Assembly: GCF_958450345.1 (NCBI RefSeq)
Contig: NC_088783.1
Coordinates: forward strand, 100,001,302 to 100,065,301
DNA length: 64,000 nt
Reading direction: 5' to 3'
From: Calliphora vicina
Taxonomy: Eukaryota > Arthropoda > Insecta > Diptera > Calliphoridae
How positions within the stretch are numbered: position 1 is the first letter of the stretch; each line of letters starts with the position of its first letter. The notes under the pieces are model-generated. The model saw nothing but the letters and a program-made list of their open reading frames with translations, did no database searches and was not told the DNA's origin. Both the position numbers and the translations under genes were made by a program. This document shows positions 1-9,673 of the stretch, piece by piece.

Positions 1-271
1 ATATAAACTTAACGAAAAAACAGGAATAACTACAATTGTCAATTTGTAGTTCCTCTGTTGGCCGATTAGCAAATGTGATTTCTTCATATATAAAACTCAT
101 TTGTTAAGTATTTCTTGTCTATATATTGCAGACTTTTTAACCGATAAAAATGTTAACTGACTGATCCACAAACCACACTTAGTGGCAATTGACTCTCCAA
201 TAGATTACTTCTGGTGGGTAAAATAACTCTCGAAAGTGTAAAATACTATAAATTGACTACAGCCTAAATTA
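1..271. other. Left flank, no gene seen
   Basis: AT-rich DNA with no open frame of note. A short hairpin-like inverted repeat lies near 22-54 (GGAATAACTACAA paired with TTTGTAGTTCC). The T at 270 and the A at 271 form the left TA target-site duplication of the transposon that starts at 272. Confidence 0.6.
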
Positions 272-1569
272 AGGAGTGAGATCGAAAAATTCTTAACACA
301 CGTTTTTCATTACATTTTTTAACCCAAGTATTATTTGAATTTTTTTTTGATCAAGTTACCTTTGAAAAACATGTCAGTTATTATGTGTAATGTCAATTAT
401 ATTAATTTTTTTGTTAATCTGATTAAAATGAGTGACCAGAAAAAAGTGCGTACTGAAATTATTAAATATTTTCAACAAAACCCAACTTGGTCTTACAAAA
501 AGTTGGCCAAGCATACAAAGGTCTGCCGTCAAACTGTTTCCAATGTTATTAAACAGTACCGGGAGAACTTGTCAGTTGATAGAAAACCTGGTTCAGGTAG
601 AAGGAATGGTCCACATGATGTTTCTAAAGCCAAAAAAATAGAACGCATTTTCAAAAGAGCTCCCAACACATCCGGTAGGAAAGCAGCCCGGTTAGCTCAG
701 TGCACGGACTATTTGGTACGAAAAGTTAAAGCTAATGCAGGTTTAAAAACATACAAGGCTCAAAAAGTTCCTGACAGGAACGCTACTAAAAATTTAGAGG
801 CCAAAAACAGAGCACGGAAATTGAAGTCAAGTTTTATAAAAAAATATTCTTGCTGCATAATGGATGACGAAACGTATGTTCTGGCAGATTTTTCGCAACT
901 TCCAGGTCAAAAATTTTATGTTGCTGATGCTCGAGGGAATGTTGAAGAAAAGTTTAGGACCCAAAAGCAGACAAAATTTCCCAGAAAGTTCTTGGTATGG
1001 CAAGCAATATGCAGTTGCGGCAAAAGAAGCCACTCATTTGTTACAACGGGCTCTATAAATACCGAAATTTACATCAAGGAATGTTTACAAAAAAGGCTGC
1101 TTCCATTCATAAGACTTCATAATGTGTCCACTTATTTTTGGCCTGACTTGGCATCCTGTCACTATGGCAAACAAGCCCTTGAGTGGTACAAGAACAATAA
1201 TGTGGTATTTGTACCAAGAGAGGCAAATCCTCCAAACTGCCCGGAGCTAAGGCCAGTGGAGAGATATTGGGCTCTTGTTAAAAGAGAATTGAAGAGTACA
1301 AAAAAGGTGTCCAAAAGTGTGGTAGATTTTAAACGGAGATGGACTACATGTTCGAGCAAAGTGACAGAAAGCACTATAAAAACGTTAATGGAAGGGTTTC
1401 CGAAAAAGGTTCAAAATTTCATCACTAGTGATTAAAACTATAAAAATAATTTTTTTTGTAAATTGTAATAATAATTTCAATCAAATAAAAAAAAAATTAA
1501 AGCTGTAAGTTTAGTGGTTTCTTTTTTATAAACATATATGTATGTTAAGAATTTTTCGATCTCACTCCT
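272..1569 (+). mobile_element. Intact DD37E Tc1/mariner transposon, copy 1
   Basis: A complete 1298-bp DNA transposon. Both ends carry the same perfect 27-bp terminal inverted repeat, starting AGGAGTGAGATCGAAAAA at 272 and reading inward from 1569. It is flanked by TA on both sides (270-271 and 1570-1571), the target duplication of the Tc1/mariner superfamily. A single uninterrupted transposase frame fills most of the interior, with an AATAAA-type signal near 1484. A second copy at 5753-7050 has exactly the same length. The only differences I find are at 704 (a versus t) and 899 (c versus t). Intact ends, intact gene and near identity suggest that the family has moved recently. Confidence 0.95.
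428..1435 (+). CDS. Tc1/mariner transposase, DD37E type (copy 1)
   Basis: Cut-and-paste transposase that should bind the element's 27-bp terminal repeats and insert at TA. I start it at the ATG at 428, giving 335 residues (MSDQKK...), which fits the usual length of about 340. In-frame codons extend upstream to an ATG at 371 and a TTG at 335, but the added residues look like untranslated AT-rich sequence. Residues 6-44 form a first helix-turn-helix, GSGRRNG (55-61) matches the GRPR-like linker, and 66-112 form a second helix-turn-helix. The catalytic triad is D147 in MDDETY, D240 in WPDLASCHYG and E278 in RPVERYW. I count 37 residues between D240 and E278, so it belongs with DD37E-type insect elements (ITmD37E group, by family knowledge). 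There are no stops or frameshifts. It has T93 and L158 where copy 2 has S93 and F158. Confidence 0.93.
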   Translation: MSDQKKVRTEIIKYFQQNPTWSYKKLAKHTKVCRQTVSNVIKQYRENLSVDRKPGSGRRNGPHDVSKAKKIERIFKRAPNTSGRKAARLAQCTDYLVRKVKANAGLKTYKAQKVPDRNATKNLEAKNRARKLKSSFIKKYSCCIMDDETYVLADFSQLPGQKFYVADARGNVEEKFRTQKQTKFPRKFLVWQAICSCGKRSHSFVTTGSINTEIYIKECLQKRLLPFIRLHNVSTYFWPDLASCHYGKQALEWYKNNNVVFVPREANPPNCPELRPVERYWALVKRELKSTKKVSKSVVDFKRRWTTCSSKVTESTIKTLMEGFPKKVQNFITSD

Positions 1570-1945
1570 TACTAGCAGTCAATGAAGAACTGCTGCACGG
1601 TTATGTCTCTATTATAAAGCCTTTTATGTTAAAAATTAAACGTGATTACACATTTGATCATAATTCTGTATTTTCAAAATTATATAGAAGTTAGACATTT
1701 TTGTGAAACCCACTGTAGCTTTGCATTAAATACTGCTGTGAGCAGAAGGACCAACTGTGTTGTATACAAATAATTTGTTTTTCATTCGGTCGTTGTTGTT
1801 GTTGTTGCTGCTGTTAGTTTAACTTGAGTTGTAGTTGTTGCTGTTGTTTTGTGGGCTTTGAAATGGTTGTTTTGTGGCGGTTGTATTTAACTTTTATATG
1901 TTGTCGTATTTAACAGTTACATTTTGTTTGGAACTCTGTTTATAC
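1570..1945. other. Non-coding stretch with GTT/GCT microsatellite
   Basis: No gene is visible. Around 1785-1860 there is a (GTT)n/(GCT)n microsatellite, interrupted, typical of fly intergenic or intronic DNA. The last eight bases (1938-1945, GTTTATAC) form the left side of an imperfect target duplication of the element that follows. Confidence 0.6.
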
Positions 1946-2928
1946 CAGAGATGACAAAGTTCTCGAAATTTAATTTTTTTGGTATAAATCAAACGTGAAA
2001 ATTTTCCAATTTATTGTAGATAATAATGAATTACACAGTACCAAAATTGTAACAAGGCATTACATGACCTCAAATAACCACTCATATGTTTTCATCTATG
2101 TATATAAAAATGAAATGGTCCATGTTTTTAATGTCATCACGTGAGAACGACTGGAGCGATTTGGCTGATTTTTTTTTATTCGATTCGAAATTTTCAGGAG
2201 ATGGTTTGTAAAGAAAATTCCGGGTAAAACTCGGAAATTCTCTTTTTGTGAGTCCAGTCAACTGTAATAAAAAAGCTCCCTAAAGTATGCAGTACAAATT
2301 TCGATATTTTATTTGCAAATAAATAGGAACAGGCTTGTGTGAGTGGGTTGGAGAAACTTGAAGAACTAACATTAGTAAATACTACCGGGCGAAGCCGGGG
2401 CGATCAACTAGTTAATAATAAAACTTTATCACACGCATTATTTAGTTTTACCTTTTAAATACCAAATCATAAACAAAATTAGTTAAACTGAAATCAATTA
2501 CATAAAATACAGTTCAATTTTAAAAATTAGAGAATCAGAACTATCAGCTTTCCCGAATTTTTACCATGATTTTTTTGATTGACCTGTAAATTTTAAAATC
2601 GTATAAAAATTTAAATATAAAAAATAATTTTTGGACCAGACCGAGGTTTTTGAAAAACCTCGCAAAATTGTAAGAGGGCTATTATATATTACTCCTTCAT
2701 CAGGAAATATGGAAAATGTTTTGTCTTAATAGAATATAACTAAAAACCTAAGCTAGAAACGGACTCAATTGAATTCAAGATATTTATTAATTTCTTATTT
2801 TATATTTAAAGTAACTCAGAATTTGTATCTAGTATATAAAATATTTCGAATAAAAAATAGTTTTGGTCCAAGAAATACAATTATAAAAGCTGGTTCATAC
2901 AATTAATAAATGTAATTTGTCATCCCTG
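1946..2928. mobile_element. Non-autonomous hAT-like element with Helitron inside
   Basis: Inverted termini CAGAGATGACAAA (1946 onward) and CAGGGATGACAAA (read inward from 2928). The flanking 8-mers, GTTTATAC at 1938-1945 and GTATATAT at 2929-2936, agree at 6 of 8 positions, as expected for an old hAT insertion. There is no coding capacity. An internal perfect hairpin (CGAGGTTTTT paired with AAAAACCTCG) lies near 2642-2664. The 317-bp Helitron at 2095-2411 interrupts it. The superfamily call rests on the CAGRG-type ends and 8-bp duplication only. Confidence 0.6.
2095..2411 (+). mobile_element. Non-autonomous Helitron
   Basis: Starts TCTATGTATATAAAAATG directly after an A (2094) and ends CTAG directly before a T (2412), so it sits between A and T as Helitrons do. 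A short GC-rich hairpin (CCGG-GCGAAG-CCGG) lies about 10 bases before the CTAG end, the expected 3' subterminal hairpin. A second family member is at 29300-29566 and has lost most of that hairpin. No protein is encoded; mobilisation would need an autonomous Helitron elsewhere. Confidence 0.85.
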
Positions 2929-4034
2929 GTATATATGTATGAACACAAGAAAGAGGGAGAGAGAGGTAGATAGAGAGAAAATGATATTTATACAACTACA
3001 TGTTATCCAGTGTTGCCGATTTCTGTGTAATTATCGTAAAATGGGACATTTTAAAATTTCTTGAATAATTTTTGAGTTAGAGAATTCATTGTGTAATTTT
3101 GTTGAGATATGTATGTCGAAATTGCTGGTTTCTTTAGTATATATTTTTCAAAAGCGAAATGTATTTCTAAACTATGTTATAGCACGTGATTTGAAAGTTT
3201 ATTTAACTGTAATACAGTAGTGTAGTTTTTATGAAAAACCAAAATATTTAAGAAACAAATTTATATTAGTTTAATTATATGTCAATATCTCTTTGATCAT
3301 ATTCATATGTTAGATTGATATTCATTACCTTCGCAAGAGATGGCCAGAGCATTCTGAATATTCTACATCTGGCAATTGTAGACCACCAGTACTCATTCAT
3401 CGATCATATTCGATATCACAATCAAAGGGATATAAATGTCGCATCAAGCTACAAGGCCGAACCTTGTACTAAGTGTACTGGGATCTTTATAATCCTAACA
3501 TTGTGGCGTCTAAGCTTAATTAGGGAATCTATACAATTTAGTACACATTTCAAAATCACCACGTGTTAACTAAGAGTTTTGATTGCAAAACTTCCAGTAT
3601 TAATGGGATTTTAAAATAAACTAAAGTACAATATCAAATGAAAAGTCTTTGAATGAGCTGCCCATACATTGTCTATTATTAAGGTTTTGAATCGGGAAGA
3701 AACTAGATTTTTTACTTTAAAGGACATCAAATTGCCCAATAATTTTTATCGTAGAAACATAACTCTCTAAACCCTTTCATCTAATCTAGTTTAGTTAAAA
3801 CAAAGCATTTGGGAAATAATTATATCTTTCAAAAATTTAATAAACTTAAGGAACAATGAAAATATTTTAAAATTTTCTATAATTTTGAGAATTTAGTTGT
3901 GTAAACTAACTCCAGCAACACTGATGTTACCACAATATCTTAATTTTCTAGTAAATTTGTGTATTTGTATAGCCATAGACATACTGTCAAATGACATCCA
4001 CAGCCACATGCAAACTATTTTCTATGTATCTTGT
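2929..4034. other. No gene recognised; purine-rich tract
   Basis: AT-rich sequence with a GA-rich tract at about 2945-2982. A segment near 3315-3560 has higher GC and an 84-codon open frame. Its reverse strand weakly recalls a retroelement RNase H region (a run reading IIKIPVHLVQG), but the match is too thin to annotate as a gene. The rest shows nothing. Confidence 0.4.
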
Positions 4035-4483
4035 TCTTTTTATACCTAAGATCCAAAAAATTTGGGTATATTCATTCTGTCATTCCGTTTGTAACACATA
4101 TAATTATCTATCGCAGACCCACATTTGTAGATATATTCTGGGTGATAATAAGATTCTAAGACAATCTAGTTATGTCCGCCCGTCTGTCTGTCTGTTTAAA
4201 ATAAGATAGGGCCCAAACGAAATGAGCTAGCTTGCTCAGAAAATGACTTGAACATTCATAATTGTTTTATAATAATTAATATCGTGATGTAATTGGACAT
4301 CAACAAGTTTCATATGATCCTAAATCTTTTTACCAACTTTTGTGAGGATCTGTCCATTATTGAACCAACGCCCCCCCATTATCCCTATATGAGAAAAATA
4401 TTTCATCGTCTCATTCGGATGGAGGGTATGCAAGATTCGGCACAGCTAAGTATATCACTCTATATGGATTAGAGTGTCCCAAA
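4035..4483 (+). mobile_element. DINE-1-like repeat, TATACCTAAGAT type
   Basis: Begins with a short stem made of TATACCTAAGATCC and GGGTATA, followed by TTCTGTCATTCCGTTTGTAA, a 'TATATTCTGGG' block and TCCGCCCGTCTGTCTGTCTG. This block order is characteristic of DINE-1/INE-1 elements of flies (family knowledge). It ends near 4483 after GGGTATGCAAGATTCGGCACAGC. Related copies lie at about 30880-31000 and 33903-34580. There are no genes; these are Helentron-related non-autonomous repeats. The end points are approximate. Confidence 0.6.
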
Positions 4484-5012
4484 GAATTGATTTTCAGGAT
4501 ATTGATGTTCTGAATAAGAAACAAATTTTTAATAAGGTCTTCAGTTCCCTACCAACGTTTGATAATCAAGATCTCACTACAATTTGTCCATTAAAGGTTT
4601 TACAAATTCTTTAAACTCGATGTATAGACAAAAATTACTTACTAAAAAATATGAAATATTTTTCTCATACAAAGTAGGTTACAAAACACGAATCATTTTA
4701 TCAGTGAATTTTTTCGTATTTATCGTAATAAAACAGCTGTTCTTCGAGACAATCTAATTTACATTTATAATCAGTGATATATCCTCCATCACATACATGT
4801 TGCAGCTCCCACAAACCACCTTTTTTTCTTTTCAAGTACAATTATCCATTACATTACATTTCTTTTCATTTTCTCTTTTAGATATATTTTTTGCAAATTT
4901 GTGTACATTCATTGACAAACATTTTAATGATTTATTTTAAATTATAGTATCCAAAACAGCCATTTTCAAATAATCTTTGGTAGGCTGAATTCGAATGCAA
5001 TGAAACATGAAG
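4484..5012. other. No gene seen
   Basis: AT-rich sequence without a plausible coding frame, promoter or structured RNA. Nothing beyond short A/T runs was noted. Confidence 0.5.
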
Positions 5013-5158
5013 TTTTTTTTTTTTTTTTTTTTAAAAACAAACACAAATTGCGAAGCGTTTTGCTTGTCTGCAGTTACACCCAGAGTCTCTGGCAGGAATC
5101 GAACCCGCAACCCTCAGATTAATAGTTCAGCACACTATCGACTGGTCTATCGGGGCAC
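5013..5158 (-). mobile_element. tRNA-derived SINE
   Basis: On the reverse strand the head resembles a tRNA. A box A-like TAGACCAGTCG is followed about 30 bases later by a perfect box B, GGTTCGATTCC, the two internal RNA polymerase III promoter elements. A tRNA-unrelated body follows, and the element ends in a 20-base A tail (T run at 5013-5032 on the + strand). SINEs have no proteins and are copied by LINE machinery. No clear target duplication was found. It is not a functional tRNA gene, because the acceptor stem does not close. Confidence 0.7.
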
Positions 5159-5299
5159 CCTTGACTTGATAAACATTATTTTCGAAATATTTTTGGAAAA
5201 TATTGTGACCAAACAAATGAACGAAATACGCTATTAGAAGCTGAAATTTAAATGAAATTATTTTTGAAAAAAATAAAAAAATTTGAGTAATTCCATGTT

Positions 5300-5665
5300 A
5301 TCGTACGTGACATTTGTACGCCTATAGAGTGGAATAGATTTTGCAAAAATAACAGTATCTGAAAAATAATTTCTGACGGTACTATATTTAAAAAAAAACT
5401 AAGTACATTTGAAACATTGTTGTTAAAAATATCGGGCGAAATAAAAGTATATCGTACGTGACATAAAACGGAAGTGATTTTGAGGTACATGTACAAATAT
5501 GCGAAAATTTACAAATCGCCAGAGGTTTGTTTTCTTCTCTTAATTTCATAAACTAAACCAAATATTTTTCCTTTACAATCCGTCATATTTAAAAATAAAA
5601 ACAATCCTTGGATCATTTTACAATAAATACAATTTAATATCGTACGTGACATACCGTACGCGACA
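5300..5665. repeat. Direct-repeat cluster ATCGTACGTGACAT
   Basis: The 14-mer ATCGTACGTGACAT occurs at 5300-5313, 5451-5464 and 5639-5652, and a variant ACCGTACGCGACA follows at 5653-5665. Spaced direct repeats of this sort occur in the long termini of some Tc1-like elements of the IR/DR class (Paris and S types, family knowledge). No matching inverted end or transposase was found here, so the element is not identified. Confidence 0.55.
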
Positions 5666-5752
5666 GAATTTCCATTTATAGTAACACAATATACAGTGGT
5701 GGTCAAAACATATGCAACCAGCAACAGAATTTTACAAAAGTGGTTTAAACTA

Positions 5753-7050
5753 AGGAGTGAGATCGAAAAATTCTTAACACACGTTTTTCATTACATTTTT
5801 TAACCCAAGTATTATTTGAATTTTTTTTTGATCAAGTTACCTTTGAAAAACATGTCAGTTATTATGTGTAATGTCAATTATATTAATTTTTTTGTTAATC
5901 TGATTAAAATGAGTGACCAGAAAAAAGTGCGTACTGAAATTATTAAATATTTTCAACAAAACCCAACTTGGTCTTACAAAAAGTTGGCCAAGCATACAAA
6001 GGTCTGCCGTCAAACTGTTTCCAATGTTATTAAACAGTACCGGGAGAACTTGTCAGTTGATAGAAAACCTGGTTCAGGTAGAAGGAATGGTCCACATGAT
6101 GTTTCTAAAGCCAAAAAAATAGAACGCATTTTCAAAAGAGCTCCCAACACATCCGGTAGGAAAGCAGCCCGGTTAGCTCAGTGCTCGGACTATTTGGTAC
6201 GAAAAGTTAAAGCTAATGCAGGTTTAAAAACATACAAGGCTCAAAAAGTTCCTGACAGGAACGCTACTAAAAATTTAGAGGCCAAAAACAGAGCACGGAA
6301 ATTGAAGTCAAGTTTTATAAAAAAATATTCTTGCTGCATAATGGATGACGAAACGTATGTTCTGGCAGATTTTTCGCAATTTCCAGGTCAAAAATTTTAT
6401 GTTGCTGATGCTCGAGGGAATGTTGAAGAAAAGTTTAGGACCCAAAAGCAGACAAAATTTCCCAGAAAGTTCTTGGTATGGCAAGCAATATGCAGTTGCG
6501 GCAAAAGAAGCCACTCATTTGTTACAACGGGCTCTATAAATACCGAAATTTACATCAAGGAATGTTTACAAAAAAGGCTGCTTCCATTCATAAGACTTCA
6601 TAATGTGTCCACTTATTTTTGGCCTGACTTGGCATCCTGTCACTATGGCAAACAAGCCCTTGAGTGGTACAAGAACAATAATGTGGTATTTGTACCAAGA
6701 GAGGCAAATCCTCCAAACTGCCCGGAGCTAAGGCCAGTGGAGAGATATTGGGCTCTTGTTAAAAGAGAATTGAAGAGTACAAAAAAGGTGTCCAAAAGTG
6801 TGGTAGATTTTAAACGGAGATGGACTACATGTTCGAGCAAAGTGACAGAAAGCACTATAAAAACGTTAATGGAAGGGTTTCCGAAAAAGGTTCAAAATTT
6901 CATCACTAGTGATTAAAACTATAAAAATAATTTTTTTTGTAAATTGTAATAATAATTTCAATCAAATAAAAAAAAAATTAAAGCTGTAAGTTTAGTGGTT
7001 TCTTTTTTATAAACATATATGTATGTTAAGAATTTTTCGATCTCACTCCT
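5753..7050 (+). mobile_element. Intact DD37E Tc1/mariner transposon, copy 2
   Basis: Same 1298-bp element as 272-1569, with perfect 27-bp ends and TA on each side (5751-5752 and 7051-7052). It landed inside the terminal region of an older Tc1-like element, splitting it. The two copies differ by two substitutions that I can find, and there are no indels. Their distance (5481 bp between equivalent positions) and different flanks show that they are separate insertions rather than a tandem duplication. Confidence 0.95.
5909..6916 (+). CDS. Tc1/mariner transposase, DD37E type (copy 2)
   Basis: A 335-residue transposase starting at the ATG at 5909, the position equivalent to the start chosen for copy 1. 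The paired helix-turn-helix DNA-binding region, the GRPR-like linker and the triad D147, D240, E278 are all present without stops. Two residues differ from copy 1: S93 instead of T93 in the second helix-turn-helix region, and F158 instead of L158, eleven residues after the first catalytic aspartate. Both changes are conservative. If either protein is produced it could in principle mobilise both copies, since their terminal repeats are identical. Expression cannot be judged from the sequence. Confidence 0.93.
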   Translation: MSDQKKVRTEIIKYFQQNPTWSYKKLAKHTKVCRQTVSNVIKQYRENLSVDRKPGSGRRNGPHDVSKAKKIERIFKRAPNTSGRKAARLAQCSDYLVRKVKANAGLKTYKAQKVPDRNATKNLEAKNRARKLKSSFIKKYSCCIMDDETYVLADFSQFPGQKFYVADARGNVEEKFRTQKQTKFPRKFLVWQAICSCGKRSHSFVTTGSINTEIYIKECLQKRLLPFIRLHNVSTYFWPDLASCHYGKQALEWYKNNNVVFVPREANPPNCPELRPVERYWALVKRELKSTKKVSKSVVDFKRRWTTCSSKVTESTIKTLMEGFPKKVQNFITSD

Positions 7051-7246
7051 TAGTTTAAGATGTAAACAAAAATATTCATTTGCTTATAAAATTTTTTATT
7101 AATGCTTTAAAAATAAGAATATGAAATTTAATTCAGAATTTTTTGCATTGAAAAGAAAAAAAAAGAAAAAACTACGTATGGGATGATATTTCATTGGTCA
7201 AAACATATGCAACTAATTGCTTTTAAAACATTTCTGTCTATAAAAC

Positions 7247-7690
7247 TTAATATTTCGTGGCAAATCCTATATTTTCAATGACGGTCTTACATCGGCAAGG
7301 CAGTGAAGCTATCAAATTGGTAATAAAATTTGCAGGAATAGCGTTCCAAGCATCTACCAATCCTTGAAACATAATATCTGAATTAGTGCAATTTTCGGGG
7401 TCGATTCTTTGATTAACGATTTCCCAAATATTCTCAGTGGGATTTAAATCTAGTAATTGTGGTGGCCATTCCATTACCGAAACTCTTTCTTGTGCTAACC
7501 ACGATTTAACAACATGTGAAGAGTGCTTGGGGTCGTTATCGTGCTGAATAACTCATCGAAGAGGCATATTATCCTCAGAATTTGGAAGCATTACTCTTTC
7601 CAAGATGTCTCTATAGATAAATCCATCCATTATTTCATTAATTTAGAGCGATGGGACAACTCCAGCAGCAGAAAAAAAAAACCCCCATAC
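7247..7690 (-). pseudogene. Tc1-like transposase (DD34E), C-terminal half, broken
   Basis: Reading from about 7690 down to the stop at 7247, the sequence passes MVWG, then MDGFIYRDILERVMLP, then VIQHDNDPKHSSH, then MEWPPQLLDLNPTENIW, and ends CKTVIENIGFATKY. These are the second and third catalytic blocks of Tc1 transposases. I count 34 residues between the aspartate of HDND and the glutamate of PTENIW, so it is DD34E. It is dead: a run of T's causes a frameshift after MVWG, a TAA lies about 17 codons later, and a TGA stands where the family has tryptophan just before VIQHDND. The first catalytic aspartate and the DNA-binding domain are absent. Confidence 0.88.
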
Positions 7691-7903
7691 CATTACGTTG
7701 CATAATATAATATAATACCCTACACCAAGTAAATGAGCAAAAACATTTTTCTATTAAAATATCAATAATTTATATTCGTGAGTGATTTTCGGAAGTGGGC
7801 CTTATACGGGACCTCTGACCAATTATGGACCGATCACCTCGAAATTAGGTCGTGTGATTTATGTCTTAATGAAAGTTATTTATGTTGAATTTTGTGTATA
7901 TAC

Positions 7904-8514
7904 TGTTACGAAATTGTACTTGAATTCAAATATAACGATTTTAAGGGCTGATTTAAAAGTAGCATAATGCTTTCAAATAACAGTGCTGTAATAGCAAACT
8001 ATAACATATCTGTGGGCATTATTAAATAAAAGATTTCAGTTGATTTGATCGTAAGTTGGCAACGCTGTATTCGAATTCGAATATTCAGTTAAAGAACATT
8101 GTAGAAAGTACACCACAGATGGCGTATGTATTAGTAAGATCTAGAATATTCGAATTTTTACACTTAAAGAACAATCTAGAGTGCAGATTGCAGTGTTATA
8201 AATAGTGGCAGAGGTTGCAGTCATGAGTGAGTTTATCAGAGACGCTTTTCGAATAAACATCAACTGAGTGTCTTAAAGTGTGCTGTATTTTTCAAGTGAA
8301 TTCGTGTACATTATAAAGTGTGTCTGTATTTCTGCGAATTGATAAACGTGTATAAAAAACATTGAGTGACTATTTAATTCTGTTGTTGTACATTTTAAAT
8401 AAATAAAGAGTTGTTACAATTTTCAAACTACTAAACGGCTTTTATTTGCAATCAAAAGTATCTGGTTTATTTAAAGGAAATAAACCAACGTTTTGAAAAG
8501 GTTAAAACGTAACA
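7904..8514 (+). mobile_element. Solo LTR of a Gypsy-type retrotransposon
   Basis: A 611-bp sequence starting TGTTACG and ending CGTAACA (perfect 7-bp inverted ends, TG...CA), flanked by a perfect 4-bp target duplication ATAC (7900-7903 and 8515-8518). The 4-bp duplication favours Gypsy/Ty3-type integrase. It carries a TATAAAT box at 8197-8203 and AATAAA at about 8402, as expected for an LTR promoter and poly(A) signal. No internal region or second LTR is present, so it is a solo LTR left by recombination. A shorter diverged relative is at 18637-19025 and a reversed fragment at 9926. Confidence 0.9.
8197..8203 (+). promoter_or_regulatory. TATA box of the solo LTR
   Basis: TATAAAT inside the LTR, about 205 bases upstream of the AATAAA signal at 8402. 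It is placed where an LTR U3/R boundary would be. Functional status is unknown. Confidence 0.55.
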
Positions 8515-9162
8515 ATACCAACATTTTTTGGAGATTTATGCACGTTTAAGTGATTTTCGGAAGCGGGTCTATATGGGAGCTATGACTAATTATGGACCGA
8601 TCGTAACAAAATTTGGTGACATGAATTTTGTATATATGAAACTTATTTGGACCGAAATTTGTGTAGATACATATATAAATTAAACATTTATGACCGATAA
8701 AGTCAAATTTCGAGAGGACATTTGTATGGGGACTAGGTGAAATAATGGACCGATTTCATCCACATGCAATAGGCTTCGTACTTGGGCCGAAAAAATTATA
8801 TGTACCAAATTTGATCGAAATATCTTAAAAATTGCGACCTGTACTCTGCGCACAAGGCTTACATGACCAGCCAACCAACCAGCCAGCCAGGCGGACGCAC
8901 ATCGTTTAATCGACACAGAAAGTGATTCCAAGTCGATCGGTGTACTTTAAGGTGTGTGTTAGACCAATATTTTTGAGCGTTACAAACATCTGCACAAACG
9001 CATTATACCCTCGCCACTATGGTGGTGTAGGTTATAAATATATATTCGGTTTCAAAAAACAAGGTCATAATAGCAAAAAAACAATCAGAGTCAAATTAAT
9101 TTGATACTATATACATACCTACTAATCGAGAGCTTAGTTGTCGCCGCCACATTAGCCTAATA

Positions 9163-9673
9163 GGGGGGTCAGACGGCATGTATTGCTTGTGTATTGGGAC
9201 ATGTATTCGATACATATGGAATTCCATGTGTATGTCAAAATTCACATTATACATACGATTCATAATTTCCACGTTCAAACGTACATATGTAATTGCATGT
9301 GACATAACCTCTATAAGTTTATATGTTTATTGTTTTTAACAATATATTTATTTAAAACATTTTTAAATCACAATAAATATATGAAATATATGAATATATG
9401 AATATATGAAACTTATTTTATTATGATTTTTCTTTACTCGCTTTTGTTTTGTTTTTTTATTTTGCTCTCACACAGTGTTGTATTTGAAAATACAACACTG
9501 TTATACACACGAAAATAGAACATGCTCTAATTGCCAAAAATGTCACGAGTAATACACATGTATTTTACATACACAAAGTTTCATGTGGATCACACGGTAT
9601 GTATATGTTTACATATGGGAAAATGTCCCAATACATGGCACAAAACACAAGCAATACATGCCGTCTGACCCCC
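9163..9673. mobile_element. Foldback MITE, GGGGGTCAGACGG ends
   Basis: About 511 bp with inverted ends identical for 29 bases (GGGGGTCAGACGGCATGTAT...), read from 9164 on the left and inward from 9673 on the right. In the centre, CAGTGTTGTATTT and its complement form a tight hairpin (about 9475-9502). No coding capacity. The flanks share only a TAATA core, so the target duplication and superfamily remain undecided. Confidence 0.75.

Larger units (their letters stand above)
5693..7690 (-). mobile_element. Truncated Tc1-like IR/DR element, interrupted
   Basis: The terminus CAGTGGTGGTCAAAACATAT begins at 5693, and a near copy of its core (GGTCAAAACATATGCAACT) recurs at about 7196. After removal of the 1300 bp of inserted transposon and TA duplication, the two direct repeats lie about 200 bp apart, the arrangement of IR/DR Tc1 elements. 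The transposase C-terminal half follows on the minus strand (7247-7690). The N-terminal half and the far terminus are missing; the element stops where the DINE-like repeat starts at about 7717. Confidence 0.8.
7717..9040 (-). mobile_element. DINE-1-like repeat, TATACCCTACACC type, split by LTR
   Basis: Reverse copy of the full-length element at 23131-23872. Its 5' part (TATACCCTACACC) lies near 9040 and its 3' part near 7717. Recognisable blocks are the AGCCAGCCAGGCGGACG region at about 8883-8900, repeated 'ATTATGGACCGATC' phrases and 'CCCTACACCAAGTAAATGAG' at the left. The hairpin tail is missing at the left end. The solo LTR at 7904-8514 is inserted in it with a 4-bp target duplication. There is no coding capacity. 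Confidence 0.8.

Noticed and set aside
335..427. N-terminal extension of the transposase from the TTG at 335 or the ATG at 371
   Set aside because: The extra residues are AT-driven and the ATG at 428 gives the family length; identity with copy 2 does not help because both copies share it.
3315..3569. 84-residue frame, or a reverse-strand RNase H fossil
   Set aside because: Only a short phrase (IIKIPVHLVQG) recalls RNase H; not enough to name it.
5085..5150. tRNA gene on the minus strand
   Set aside because: Box A and box B are present, but there is no closing acceptor stem, and a long body with A tail follows, so it is a SINE.
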